Shown here piece after piece: positions 25,033-38,565 of a DNA stretch of 64,000 bases. How positions within the stretch are numbered: position 1 is the stretch's first letter; each line of letters begins with the position of its first letter. The stretch is from assembly GCA_964017155.1 (NCBI GenBank), contig OZ024865.1, positions 39,614,926 to 39,678,925 on the forward strand, read 5' to 3'. The DNA is from Oasisia sp. SBJ-2009 (taxonomy: Eukaryota > Annelida > Polychaeta > Sabellida > Siboglinidae). The notes under the pieces are model-generated. The model was not told the origin of the DNA. It searched no databases and worked only from the letters and a program-made list of their open reading frames with translations. The translations under genes and the position numbers were made by a program.

Positions 25033-25426
25033 CTTGTCAACGTCCTTCTGTAGAGCCTGCAGAACACATGAGTGTCATCAGCAGGGGTTGGGTGTTATTT
25101 CGGGTGACATCGGTAAATAAATTATTCAGTAAAAATACAGAATGCGAAATAATTCACTTGGACATCTCGCCACTTGCTTAATTGGTATATACAGCAACTG
25201 ACGTCACGATCGAAATTGCCGCCTTTTAATACATTCTTTTGCGAAAAGTGTTCGTGTATTATTATGTACGTTGCATTACAAAGGTGGCCATCCTAAAATG
25301 GCGGATATGAATGTTGGATAAGGCGAAACATAAAATTTATCAAATTGGTAACCCTGAAATTTGCATACATATTGAGACAAAGATTATGATTCTACGGGAG
25401 TTTTCTATTTTGGGTGGCGGCCATTC

Positions 25427-25519
25427 TGTGTGTGAGTGTGCGTGTGCGTGTGCGTGTGCGTGTGCGTGTGCGTGTGAGTGTGCGTGCGTGCGTGCGTGCT
25501 TGCGTGTGTGCGTGCGTGC
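25427..25519. repeat. (TGTGCG)n tract, unit 8, n=6
   Basis: Six repeats between interruptions. Confidence 0.97.
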
Positions 25520-26294
25520 ATAATTGGAAGCGTACTTGCATGTAATCGTGCCTAGGTGTAAATGGCGTAAAACAAATTATACTGCGATGGTGTCTCCATA
25601 ACTGTGCGTGTATGTGTGGGTGTGTTCGGCGTAAAAGAGTCTGAGACCAATTTGTAATCGCTTTTAACTTACCTATATTTTCTTGCCATCATCACGACTC
25701 TAGAAGACATATTTAATCAGATATAGGAACATTAACGTTCCATGGATTAACGTTTGCGTGCTGTCTGGGTAAGTAGATAACTGAATCGTATCTTTCTTTC
25801 GTCCGCCACATGGAGCCAGTGGTCAGCAAGACCAGATTATGGTGTTCGCCCGTTCGCTATTACCACCACGCAGTGGATCGCCACGCCATTACCGTATGTA
25901 GTGCTGCTCAAAATCATAGCATTGTGCAGTTTGTGTACATTTCTGGAAGCAGTTAATGTAGGACTGGTGGGGTAGAAACCATATTCCGCGTGACAAGCAT
26001 CATAGCTGCTAAATAATGACATTTGTCAAATTATGACTAGACCTGTGCGTAGGTATACAGATGTAACTCGGCCCAGACGTGTCAAAATGGGCAATCGCCG
26101 GCTGATTGGAGCAACAATGAAGAGGTGTTAGGAGAAAGATATATGAGAATTTCACGACTTCTACACATGACATATATGAATGTAAGCTTTTTAACATCTC
26201 AAAATGTCAATACCATTGCTTCAAAAACTTAGTGGGAAATGAAAGGAACACGACATTGGCCGCCTATGCATGGGGAAATCAAAGGTGGTATATA

Positions 26295-26296
<2 letters not shown>

Positions 26297-26373
<77 letters not shown>
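26297..26373. repeat. (TA)n tract, unit 8
   Basis: Pure run of 77 bases. Confidence 0.98.
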
Positions 26374-26375
<2 letters not shown>

Positions 26376-27857
26376 ACCCACTAGAGGACAGCACTGAATT
26401 CACTTTTAATCTATTCACATTTTTTGCACATTTACGGACATGGAAATGTTTCAAAACTGTTTCATATGATCGGGTAAGTAACTCATTTACATTTATCTTA
26501 CATAGCAATCATTTCTTCAAGTCATGAAAGCATTAATGTTTAAATTGCTCGTATGACATCTTTTAAATGTTACTCAATTATGTTAATTAAAATTAATACT
26601 AAACACTTTGCTAGAATTTCATTATTAAGTGATTTTGACAAACGTGCCGTCTACCGGAATATATATACGGCTAGTTACGTAATTTATCCAGAAGGTGGCG
26701 GCTTTTAACGTTTCCGTGGATACGTCAGAAAATGGAGTCCGCCATTTATTTACAGTTTCTAATTAACAATGAATGTCCATTTATTAGACTACCGCAACAT
26801 ATGAATATTATCTAAGTGTCGTACACTAATTATTATTCTTCCGGCATGTGGGCTTACAAAAATATGTCTTCCTGATTGCAACGTTTTGGCCGTCATTGGC
26901 GTTTTTGATCACACGCAATTAAGGGTTGTGGATTTAATGTTAATTATGTGAGAAAAAAAGTATACATATCTAGGCCAACTAGACAGGACATAGATTAAAG
27001 TACCTTCGTATGTGGCAGTTAGACTGATGGGGGTGTGGTATAGAAAAGGGTAGAGATGCGTATTATTCGTGTAATGTTTGACTGTTCGAAACTACGGCAT
27101 TCCTTGATATAAATATGTAATATTATTTCGGTTTCATAGTACGTGTCATCAAAACACATTTTGGCACATCTGACAACATGGTAGTGGTTACAACTTCTCA
27201 CATATGATTGGGCCACTACTTACATTTATCCTGTATGGCAATCATTTGCTCAATACATAAAAGCATTAATGTCTAAATTGACCGTATGAATCGTTTAAAT
27301 GTTACTATATTATATTACTCAAAATTAATACACAACTCCATGCTATAGTCGCATTATTAAATGATTGCGACAAGCACGCCGTCTACCGGAATACAAGTAC
27401 GGCTAGTTACGTAATTAATTGTATCCAAGAGGTGGCGACATTAAACGTTTCTGTGGATACGTCTAAAATGGATTCCTTCAAATTTTGTTACAGTTTCTAA
27501 TAAACAATTAATGTCCATTTATTAAGCTCCCGCAAAATATCAATACTTTCTAACATACCTACACTAATTGTTATTGTTCTGGCATATAGGCCTTGAGAAA
27601 TATATCTTCCAGATTACAACGTTTTAGTCGTCATTGGCGTTTTTGATTACGCGCATCGATTGTGTATTTCTTGTATTGTTAGTTATGTGAGAAAGTTAGA
27701 GTATCTAGGCCAGCAACACGGAATATAGCATGATGTACCAATGTCTATTTCAATTAGACTTATAGGGGTGTAGATATTAGCAGAGATGCGCATTATTCAC
27801 GTAATGTTGGCCATTTCGAAGTTAGAAGTCACTCGGCAAGTCTCGTAATAACCAGCG

Positions 27858-28598
27858 TCATTGAGAGGGTGCGTCTGAGGCGATGTTCGGACGCACGGGG
27901 ACCGGCCTGTGAAGTGTGCTTAACGTGGGCCTTCCGTTGTGCACAGATCTGGAGGAGGAGAAGGAATATGAGTCGTTCAAGAGGTTTCTGGAGAGGGAGA
28001 AGGCGAAGGGGAAGTCATCGAAGCCCGCGGACACGTGACACACACTGGGGTCACACGACGGAGAGCGACAGCGGTAACGCGACAGACATTGGTGACGAGT
28101 GACAAAGACGGAGTCGGACGCATCCTCCGACTGCTTCGTCCCAGAGACGCTACGAAGCCAGGAACGTTCCCTGTCTGCGCTGACTCCCCTTCTGCCGACT
28201 GACATCCTTCGCGAGGCCGACCGGCGCCAAGGTCCGGCTCCAGTCGTCGCCGAAGAACCTCCTCTTGTCCGTGCCCCTGTGTGTCGTGGGTCACGCAGAG
28301 GAGACAGTTGGCTCGGCTTGGAGTGCTGCAGTGGCCTGCGAGGTGAGGACGTCGGCAGGGGCGTTTTCGGGCTCAGCGGTGACATCGTGTAGCCGCTGGT
28401 AGAGCTGCCGACGGAGATCTTGTGTCGACGTCTAACGGTCGCCTTTGTGACTCCGCCCTCGCCGATACGACGGTGAATGCAGGCCAGGTCGTTCCTGACG
28501 GCCGCGACAGCGACGTGGATGCGCTCGGCCGTCTTGTCACACGCCACCGTCGTCAGGTGAAGGGACATTCTCGAGTCGACGCCGAGCTCTGACGACAT
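27858..28598 (-). CDS. 246-aa ORF, copy in unit 8
   Basis: Same protein as 2920-3660; open frame extends to 28622. Confidence 0.33.
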   Translation of the reverse strand: MSSELGVDSRMSLHLTTVACDKTAERIHVAVAAVRNDLACIHRRIGEGGVTKATVRRRHKISVGSSTSGYTMSPLSPKTPLPTSSPRRPLQHSKPSQLSPLRDPRHTGARTRGGSSATTGAGPWRRSASRRMSVGRRGVSADRERSWLRSVSGTKQSEDASDSVFVTRHQCLSRYRCRSPSCDPSVCHVSAGFDDFPFAFSLSRNLLNDSYSFSSSRSVHNGRPTLSTLHRPVPVRPNIASDAPSQ

Positions 28599-28992
28599 CT
28601 TGTCAACGTCCTTCTGTAGAGCCTGCAGAACACATGAGTGTCATCAGCAGGGGTTGGGTGTTATTTCGGGTGACATCGGTAAATAAATTATTCAGTAAAA
28701 ATACAGAATGCGAAATAATTCACTTGGACATCTCGCCACTTGCTTAATTGGTATATACAGCAACTGACGTCACGATCGAAATTGCCGCCTTTTAATACAT
28801 TCTTTTGCGAAAAGTGTTCGTGTATTATTATGTACGTTGCATTACAAAGGTGGCCATCCTAAAATGGCGGATATGAATGTTGGATAAGGCGAAACATAAA
28901 ATTTATCAAATTGGTAACCCTGAAATTTGCATACATATTGAGACAAAGATTATGATTCTACGGGAGTTTTCTATTTTGGGTGGCGGCCATTC

Positions 28993-29085
28993 TGTGTGTG
29001 AGTGTGCGTGTGCGTGTGCGTGTGCGTGTGCGTGTGCGTGTGAGTGTGCGTGCGTGCGTGCGTGCTTGCGTGTGTGCGTGCGTGC
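28993..29085. repeat. (TGTGCG)n tract, unit 9, n=6
   Basis: Same count as its left neighbour, unit 8. Confidence 0.97.
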
Positions 29086-29860
29086 ATAATTGGAAGCGTA
29101 CTTGCATGTAATCGTGCCTAGGTGTAAATGGCGTAAAACAAATTATACTGCGATGGTGTCTCCATAACTGTGCGTGTATGTGTGGGTGTGTTCGGCGTAA
29201 AAGAGTCTGAGACCAATTTGTAATCGCTTTTAACTTACCTATATTTTCTTGCCATCATCACGACTCTAGAAGACATATTTAATCAGATATAGGAACATTA
29301 ACGTTCCATGGATTAACGTTTGCGTGCTGTCTGGGTAAGTAGATAACTGAATCGTATCTTTCTTTCGTCCGCCACATGGAGCCAGTGGTCAGCAAGACCA
29401 GATTATGGTGTTCGCCCGTTCGCTATTACCACCACGCAGTGGATCGCCACGCCATTACCGTATGTAGTGCTGCTCAAAATCATAGCATTGTGCAGTTTGT
29501 GTACATTTCTGGAAGCAGTTAATGTAGGACTGGTGGGGTAGAAACCATATTCCGCGTGACAAGCATCATAGCTGCTAAATAATGACATTTGTCAAATTAT
29601 GACTAGACCTGTGCGTAGGTATACAGATGTAACTCGGCCCAGACGTGTCAAAATGGGCAATCGCCGGCTGATTGGAGCAACAATGAAGAGGTGTTAGGAG
29701 AAAGATATATGAGAATTTCACGACTTCTACACATGACATATATGAATGTAAGCTTTTTAACATCTCAAAATGTCAATACCATTGCTTCAAAAACTTAGTG
29801 GGAAATGAAAGGAACACGACATTGGCCGCCTATGCATGGGGAAATCAAAGGTGGTATATA

Positions 29861-29862
<2 letters not shown>

Positions 29863-29937
<75 letters not shown>
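29863..29937. repeat. (TA)n tract, unit 9
   Basis: Pure run of 75 bases. Confidence 0.98.
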
Positions 29938-29939
<2 letters not shown>

Positions 29940-31421
29940 ACCCACTAGAGGACAGCACTGAATTCACTTTTAATCTATTCACATTTTTTGCACATTTACG
30001 GACATGGAAATGTTTCAAAACTGTTTCATATGATCGGGTAAGTAACTCATTTACATTTATCTTACATAGCAATCATTTCTTCAAGTCATGAAAGCATTAA
30101 TGTTTAAATTGCTCGTATGACATCTTTTAAATGTTACTCAATTATGTTAATTAAAATTAATACTAAACACTTTGCTAGAATTTCATTATTAAGTGATTTT
30201 GACAAACGTGCCGTCTACCGGAATATATATACGGCTAGTTACGTAATTTATCCAGAAGGTGGCGGCTTTTAACGTTTCCGTGGATACGTCAGAAAATGGA
30301 GTCCGCCATTTATTTACAGTTTCTAATTAACAATGAATGTCCATTTATTAGACTACCGCAACATATGAATATTATCTAAGTGTCGTACACTAATTATTAT
30401 TCTTCCGGCATGTGGGCTTACAAAAATATGTCTTCCTGATTGCAACGTTTTGGCCGTCATTGGCGTTTTTGATCACACGCAATTAAGGGTTGTGGATTTA
30501 ATGTTAATTATGTGAGAAAAAAAGTATACATATCTAGGCCAACTAGACAGGACATAGATTAAAGTACCTTCGTATGTGGCAGTTAGACTGATGGGGGTGT
30601 GGTATAGAAAAGGGTAGAGATGCGTATTATTCGTGTAATGTTTGACTGTTCGAAACTACGGCATTCCTTGATATAAATATGTAATATTATTTCGGTTTCA
30701 TAGTACGTGTCATCAAAACACATTTTGGCACATCTGACAACATGGTAGTGGTTACAACTTCTCACATATGATTGGGCCACTACTTACATTTATCCTGTAT
30801 GGCAATCATTTGCTCAATACATAAAAGCATTAATGTCTAAATTGACCGTATGAATCGTTTAAATGTTACTATATTATATTACTCAAAATTAATACACAAC
30901 TCCATGCTATAGTCGCATTATTAAATGATTGCGACAAGCACGCCGTCTACCGGAATACAAGTACGGCTAGTTACGTAATTAATTGTATCCAAGAGGTGGC
31001 GACATTAAACGTTTCTGTGGATACGTCTAAAATGGATTCCTTCAAATTTTGTTACAGTTTCTAATAAACAATTAATGTCCATTTATTAAGCTCCCGCAAA
31101 ATATCAATACTTTCTAACATACCTACACTAATTGTTATTGTTCTGGCATATAGGCCTTGAGAAATATATCTTCCAGATTACAACGTTTTAGTCGTCATTG
31201 GCGTTTTTGATTACGCGCATCGATTGTGTATTTCTTGTATTGTTAGTTATGTGAGAAAGTTAGAGTATCTAGGCCAGCAACACGGAATATAGCATGATGT
31301 ACCAATGTCTATTTCAATTAGACTTATAGGGGTGTAGATATTAGCAGAGATGCGCATTATTCACGTAATGTTGGCCATTTCGAAGTTAGAAGTCACTCGG
31401 CAAGTCTCGTAATAACCAGCG

Positions 31422-32162
31422 TCATTGAGAGGGTGCGTCTGAGGCGATGTTCGGACGCACGGGGACCGGCCTGTGAAGTGTGCTTAACGTGGGCCTTCCG
31501 TTGTGCACAGATCTGGAGGAGGAGAAGGAATATGAGTCGTTCAAGAGGTTTCTGGAGAGGGAGAAGGCGAAGGGGAAGTCATCGAAGCCCGCGGACACGT
31601 GACACACACTGGGGTCACACGACGGAGAGCGACAGCGGTAACGCGACAGACATTGGTGACGAGTGACAAAGACGGAGTCGGACGCATCCTCCGACTGCTT
31701 CGTCCCAGAGACGCTACGAAGCCAGGAACGTTCCCTGTCTGCGCTGACTCCCCTTCTGCCGACTGACATCCTTCGCGAGGCCGACCGGCGCCAAGGTCCG
31801 GCTCCAGTCGTCGCCGAAGAACCTCCTCTTGTCCGTGCCCCTGTGTGTCGTGGGTCACGCAGAGGAGACAGTTGGCTCGGCTTGGAGTGCTGCAGTGGCC
31901 TGCGAGGTGAGGACGTCGGCAGGGGCGTTTTCGGGCTCAGCGGTGACATCGTGTAGCCGCTGGTAGAGCTGCCGACGGAGATCTTGTGTCGACGTCTAAC
32001 GGTCGCCTTTGTGACTCCGCCCTCGCCGATACGACGGTGAATGCAGGCCAGGTCGTTCCTGACGGCCGCGACAGCGACGTGGATGCGCTCGGCCGTCTTG
32101 TCACACGCCACCGTCGTCAGGTGAAGGGACATTCTCGAGTCGACGCCGAGCTCTGACGACAT
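31422..32162 (-). CDS. 246-aa ORF, copy in unit 9
   Basis: Same protein as 2920-3660; open frame extends to 32186. Confidence 0.33.
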   Translation of the reverse strand: MSSELGVDSRMSLHLTTVACDKTAERIHVAVAAVRNDLACIHRRIGEGGVTKATVRRRHKISVGSSTSGYTMSPLSPKTPLPTSSPRRPLQHSKPSQLSPLRDPRHTGARTRGGSSATTGAGPWRRSASRRMSVGRRGVSADRERSWLRSVSGTKQSEDASDSVFVTRHQCLSRYRCRSPSCDPSVCHVSAGFDDFPFAFSLSRNLLNDSYSFSSSRSVHNGRPTLSTLHRPVPVRPNIASDAPSQ

Positions 32163-32556
32163 CTTGTCAACGTCCTTCTGTAGAGCCTGCAGAACACATG
32201 AGTGTCATCAGCAGGGGTTGGGTGTTATTTCGGGTGACATCGGTAAATAAATTATTCAGTAAAAATACAGAATGCGAAATAATTCACTTGGACATCTCGC
32301 CACTTGCTTAATTGGTATATACAGCAACTGACGTCACGATCGAAATTGCCGCCTTTTAATACATTCTTTTGCGAAAAGTGTTCGTGTATTATTATGTACG
32401 TTGCATTACAAAGGTGGCCATCCTAAAATGGCGGATATGAATGTTGGATAAGGCGAAACATAAAATTTATCAAATTGGTAACCCTGAAATTTGCATACAT
32501 ATTGAGACAAAGATTATGATTCTACGGGAGTTTTCTATTTTGGGTGGCGGCCATTC

Positions 32557-32625
32557 TGTGTGTGAGTGTGCGTGTGCGTGTGAGTGTGCGTGCGTGCGTG
32601 CGTGCTTGCGTGTGTGCGTGCGTGC
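32557..32625. repeat. (TGTGCG)n tract, unit 10, n=2
   Basis: Shortest hexamer tract in the window. Confidence 0.97.
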
Positions 32626-33400
32626 ATAATTGGAAGCGTACTTGCATGTAATCGTGCCTAGGTGTAAATGGCGTAAAACAAATTATACTGCGATGGTGTC
32701 TCCATAACTGTGCGTGTATGTGTGGGTGTGTTCGGCGTAAAAGAGTCTGAGACCAATTTGTAATCGCTTTTAACTTACCTATATTTTCTTGCCATCATCA
32801 CGACTCTAGAAGACATATTTAATCAGATATAGGAACATTAACGTTCCATGGATTAACGTTTGCGTGCTGTCTGGGTAAGTAGATAACTGAATCGTATCTT
32901 TCTTTCGTCCGCCACATGGAGCCAGTGGTCAGCAAGACCAGATTATGGTGTTCGCCCGTTCGCTATTACCACCACGCAGTGGATCGCCACGCCATTACCG
33001 TATGTAGTGCTGCTCAAAATCATAGCATTGTGCAGTTTGTGTACATTTCTGGAAGCAGTTAATGTAGGACTGGTGGGGTAGAAACCATATTCCGCGTGAC
33101 AAGCATCATAGCTGCTAAATAATGACATTTGTCAAATTATGACTAGACCTGTGCGTAGGTATACAGATGTAACTCGGCCCAGACGTGTCAAAATGGGCAA
33201 TCGCCGGCTGATTGGAGCAACAATGAAGAGGTGTTAGGAGAAAGATATATGAGAATTTCACGACTTCTACACATGACATATATGAATGTAAGCTTTTTAA
33301 CATCTCAAAATGTCAATACCATTGCTTCAAAAACTTAGTGGGAAATGAAAGGAACACGACATTGGCCGCCTATGCATGGGGAAATCAAAGGTGGTATATA

Positions 33401-33523
<123 letters not shown>

Positions 33524-35005
33524 ACCCACTAGAGGACAGCACTGAATTCACTTTTAATCTATTCACATTTTTTGCACATTTACGGACATGGAAATGTTTC
33601 AAAACTGTTTCATATGATCGGGTAAGTAACTCATTTACATTTATCTTACATAGCAATCATTTCTTCAAGTCATGAAAGCATTAATGTTTAAATTGCTCGT
33701 ATGACATCTTTTAAATGTTACTCAATTATGTTAATTAAAATTAATACTAAACACTTTGCTAGAATTTCATTATTAAGTGATTTTGACAAACGTGCCGTCT
33801 ACCGGAATATATATACGGCTAGTTACGTAATTTATCCAGAAGGTGGCGGCTTTTAACGTTTCCGTGGATACGTCAGAAAATGGAGTCCGCCATTTATTTA
33901 CAGTTTCTAATTAACAATGAATGTCCATTTATTAGACTACCGCAACATATGAATATTATCTAAGTGTCGTACACTAATTATTATTCTTCCGGCATGTGGG
34001 CTTACAAAAATATGTCTTCCTGATTGCAACGTTTTGGCCGTCATTGGCGTTTTTGATCACACGCAATTAAGGGTTGTGGATTTAATGTTAATTATGTGAG
34101 AAAAAAAGTATACATATCTAGGCCAACTAGACAGGACATAGATTAAAGTACCTTCGTATGTGGCAGTTAGACTGATGGGGGTGTGGTATAGAAAAGGGTA
34201 GAGATGCGTATTATTCGTGTAATGTTTGACTGTTCGAAACTACGGCATTCCTTGATATAAATATGTAATATTATTTCGGTTTCATAGTACGTGTCATCAA
34301 AACACATTTTGGCACATCTGACAACATGGTAGTGGTTACAACTTCTCACATATGATTGGGCCACTACTTACATTTATCCTGTATGGCAATCATTTGCTCA
34401 ATACATAAAAGCATTAATGTCTAAATTGACCGTATGAATCGTTTAAATGTTACTATATTATATTACTCAAAATTAATACACAACTCCATGCTATAGTCGC
34501 ATTATTAAATGATTGCGACAAGCACGCCGTCTACCGGAATACAAGTACGGCTAGTTACGTAATTAATTGTATCCAAGAGGTGGCGACATTAAACGTTTCT
34601 GTGGATACGTCTAAAATGGATTCCTTCAAATTTTGTTACAGTTTCTAATAAACAATTAATGTCCATTTATTAAGCTCCCGCAAAATATCAATACTTTCTA
34701 ACATACCTACACTAATTGTTATTGTTCTGGCATATAGGCCTTGAGAAATATATCTTCCAGATTACAACGTTTTAGTCGTCATTGGCGTTTTTGATTACGC
34801 GCATCGATTGTGTATTTCTTGTATTGTTAGTTATGTGAGAAAGTTAGAGTATCTAGGCCAGCAACACGGAATATAGCATGATGTACCAATGTCTATTTCA
34901 ATTAGACTTATAGGGGTGTAGATATTAGCAGAGATGCGCATTATTCACGTAATGTTGGCCATTTCGAAGTTAGAAGTCACTCGGCAAGTCTCGTAATAAC
35001 CAGCG

Positions 35006-35746
35006 TCATTGAGAGGGTGCGTCTGAGGCGATGTTCGGACGCACGGGGACCGGCCTGTGAAGTGTGCTTAACGTGGGCCTTCCGTTGTGCACAGATCTGG
35101 AGGAGGAGAAGGAATATGAGTCGTTCAAGAGGTTTCTGGAGAGGGAGAAGGCGAAGGGGAAGTCATCGAAGCCCGCGGACACGTGACACACACTGGGGTC
35201 ACACGACGGAGAGCGACAGCGGTAACGCGACAGACATTGGTGACGAGTGACAAAGACGGAGTCGGACGCATCCTCCGACTGCTTCGTCCCAGAGACGCTA
35301 CGAAGCCAGGAACGTTCCCTGTCTGCGCTGACTCCCCTTCTGCCGACTGACATCCTTCGCGAGGCCGACCGGCGCCAAGGTCCGGCTCCAGTCGTCGCCG
35401 AAGAACCTCCTCTTGTCCGTGCCCCTGTGTGTCGTGGGTCACGCAGAGGAGACAGTTGGCTCGGCTTGGAGTGCTGCAGTGGCCTGCGAGGTGAGGACGT
35501 CGGCAGGGGCGTTTTCGGGCTCAGCGGTGACATCGTGTAGCCGCTGGTAGAGCTGCCGACGGAGATCTTGTGTCGACGTCTAACGGTCGCCTTTGTGACT
35601 CCGCCCTCGCCGATACGACGGTGAATGCAGGCCAGGTCGTTCCTGACGGCCGCGACAGCGACGTGGATGCGCTCGGCCGTCTTGTCACACGCCACCGTCG
35701 TCAGGTGAAGGGACATTCTCGAGTCGACGCCGAGCTCTGACGACAT
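35006..35746 (-). CDS. 246-aa ORF, copy in unit 10
   Basis: Same protein as 2920-3660; open frame extends to 35770. Confidence 0.33.
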   Translation of the reverse strand: MSSELGVDSRMSLHLTTVACDKTAERIHVAVAAVRNDLACIHRRIGEGGVTKATVRRRHKISVGSSTSGYTMSPLSPKTPLPTSSPRRPLQHSKPSQLSPLRDPRHTGARTRGGSSATTGAGPWRRSASRRMSVGRRGVSADRERSWLRSVSGTKQSEDASDSVFVTRHQCLSRYRCRSPSCDPSVCHVSAGFDDFPFAFSLSRNLLNDSYSFSSSRSVHNGRPTLSTLHRPVPVRPNIASDAPSQ

Positions 35747-36140
35747 CTTGTCAACGTCCTTCTGTAGAGCCTGCAGAACACATGAGTGTCATCAGCAGGG
35801 GTTGGGTGTTATTTCGGGTGACATCGGTAAATAAATTATTCAGTAAAAATACAGAATGCGAAATAATTCACTTGGACATCTCGCCACTTGCTTAATTGGT
35901 ATATACAGCAACTGACGTCACGATCGAAATTGCCGCCTTTTAATACATTCTTTTGCGAAAAGTGTTCGTGTATTATTATGTACGTTGCATTACAAAGGTG
36001 GCCATCCTAAAATGGCGGATATGAATGTTGGATAAGGCGAAACATAAAATTTATCAAATTGGTAACCCTGAAATTTGCATACATATTGAGACAAAGATTA
36101 TGATTCTACGGGAGTTTTCTATTTTGGGTGGCGGCCATTC

Positions 36141-36215
36141 TGTGTGTGAGTGTGCGTGTGCGTGTGCGTGTGAGTGTGCGTGCGTGCGTGCGTGCTTGCG
36201 TGTGTGCGTGCGTGC
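36141..36215. repeat. (TGTGCG)n tract, unit 11, n=3
   Basis: Three repeats between interruptions. Confidence 0.97.
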
Positions 36216-36990
36216 ATAATTGGAAGCGTACTTGCATGCAATCGTGCCTAGGTGTAAATGGCGTAAAACAAATTATACTGCGATGGTGTCTCCATAACTG
36301 TGCGTGTATGTGTGGGTGTGTTCGGCGTAAAAGAGTCTGAGACCAATTTGTAATCGCTTTTAACTTACCTATATTTTCTTGCCATCATCACGACTCTAGA
36401 AGACATATTTAATCAGATATAGGAACATTAACGTTCCATGGATTAACGTTTGCGTGCTGTCTGGGTAAGTAGATAACTGAATCGTATCTTTCTTTCGTCC
36501 GCCACATGGAGCCAGTGGTCAGCAAGACCAGATTATGGTGTTCGCCCGTTCGCTATTACCACCACGCAGTGGATCGCCACGCCATTACCGTATGTAGTGC
36601 TGCTCAAAATCATAGCATTGTGCAGTTTGTGAACATTTCTGGAAGCAGTTAATGTAGGACTGGTGGGGTAGAAACCATATTCCGCGTGACAAGCATCATA
36701 GCTGCTAAATAATGACATTTGTCAAATTATGACTAGACCTGTGCGTAGGTATACAGATGTAATTCGGCCCAGACGTGTCAAAATGGGCAATCGCCGGCTG
36801 ATTGGAGCAACAATGAAGAGGTGTTAGGAGAAAGATATATGAGAATTTCACGACTTCTACACATGACATATATGAATGTAAGCTTTTTAACATCTCAAAA
36901 TGTCAATACCATTGCCTCAAAAACTTAGTGGGAAATGAAAGGAACACGACATTGGCCGCCTATGCATGGGGAAATCAAAGGTGGTATATA

Positions 36991-36992
<2 letters not shown>

Positions 36993-37081
<89 letters not shown>
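36993..37081. repeat. (TA)n tract, unit 11
   Basis: Pure run of 89 bases. Confidence 0.98.
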
Positions 37082-37083
<2 letters not shown>

Positions 37084-38565
37084 ACCCACTAGAGGACAGC
37101 ACTGAATTCACTTTTAATCTATTCACATTTTTTGCACATTTACGGACATGGAAATGTTTCAAAACTGTTTCATATGATCGGGTAAGTAACTCATTTACAT
37201 TTATCTTACATAGCAATCATTTCTTCAAGTCATGAAAGCATTAATGTTTAAATTGCTCGTATGACATCTTTTAAATGTTACTAAATTATGTTAATTAAAA
37301 TTAATACTAAACACTTTGCTAGAATTTCATTATTAAGTGATTTTGACAAACGTGCCGTCTACCGGAATATATATACGGCTAGTTACGTAATTTATCCAGA
37401 AGGTGGCGGCTTTTAACGTTTCCGTGGATACGTCAGAAAATGGAGTCCGCCATTTATTTACAGTTTCTAATTAACAATGAATGTCCATTTATTAGACTAC
37501 CGCAACATATGAATATTATCTAAGTGTCGTACACTAATTATTATTCTTCCGGCATGTGGGCTTACAAAAATATGTCTTCCTGATTGCAACGTTTTGGCCG
37601 TCATTGGCGTTTTTGATCACACGCAATTAAGGGTTGTGGATTTAATGTTAATTATGTGAGAAAAAAAGTATACATATCTAGGCCAACTAGACAGGACATA
37701 GATTAAAGTACCTTCGTATGTGGCAGTTAGACTGATGGGGGTGTGGTATAGAAAAGGGTAGAGATGCGTATTATTCGTGTAATGTTTGACTGTTCGAAAC
37801 TACGGCATTCCTTGATATAAATATGTAATATTATTTCGGTTTCATAGTACGTGTCATCAAAACACATTTTGGCACATCTGACAACATGGTAGTGGTTACA
37901 ACTTCTCACATATGATTGGGCCACTACTTACATTTATCCTGTATGGCAATCATTTGCTCAATACATAAAAGCATTAATGTCTAAATTGACCGTATGAATC
38001 GTTTAAATGTTACTATATTATATTACTCAAAATTAATACACAACTCCATGCTATAGTCGCATTATTAAATGATTGCGACAAGCACGCCGTCTACCGGAAT
38101 ACAAGTACGGCTAGTTACGTAATTAATTGTATCCAAGAGGTGGCGACATTAAACGTTTCTGTGGATACGTCTAAAATGGATTCCTTCAAATTTTGTTACA
38201 GTTTCTAATAAACAATTAATGTCCATTTATTAAGCTCCCGCAAAATATCAATACTTTCTAACATACCTACACTAATTGTTATTGTTCTGGCATATAGGCC
38301 TTGAGAAATATATCTTCCAGATTACAACGTTTTAGTCGTCATTGGCGTTTTTGATTACGCGCATCGATTGTGTATTTCTTGTATTGTTAGTTATGTGAGA
38401 AAGTTAGAGTATCTAGGCCAGCAACACGGAATATAGCATGATGTACCAATGTCTATTTCAATTAGACTTATAGGGGTGTAGATATTAGCAGAGATGCGCA
38501 TTATTCACGTAATGTTGGCCATTTCGAAGTTAGAAGTCACTCGGCAAGTCTCGTAATAACCAGCG

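Larger units (their letters stand above)
24985..28550. repeat. Type A unit 8
   Basis: Length 3566; 6 hexamers, TA run 77. Haplotype (c,a). Confidence 0.97.
28551..32114. repeat. Type A unit 9
   Basis: Length 3564; 6 hexamers, TA run 75. Haplotype (c,a). It differs from unit 8 only by the two-base TA change that I could see. Confidence 0.97.
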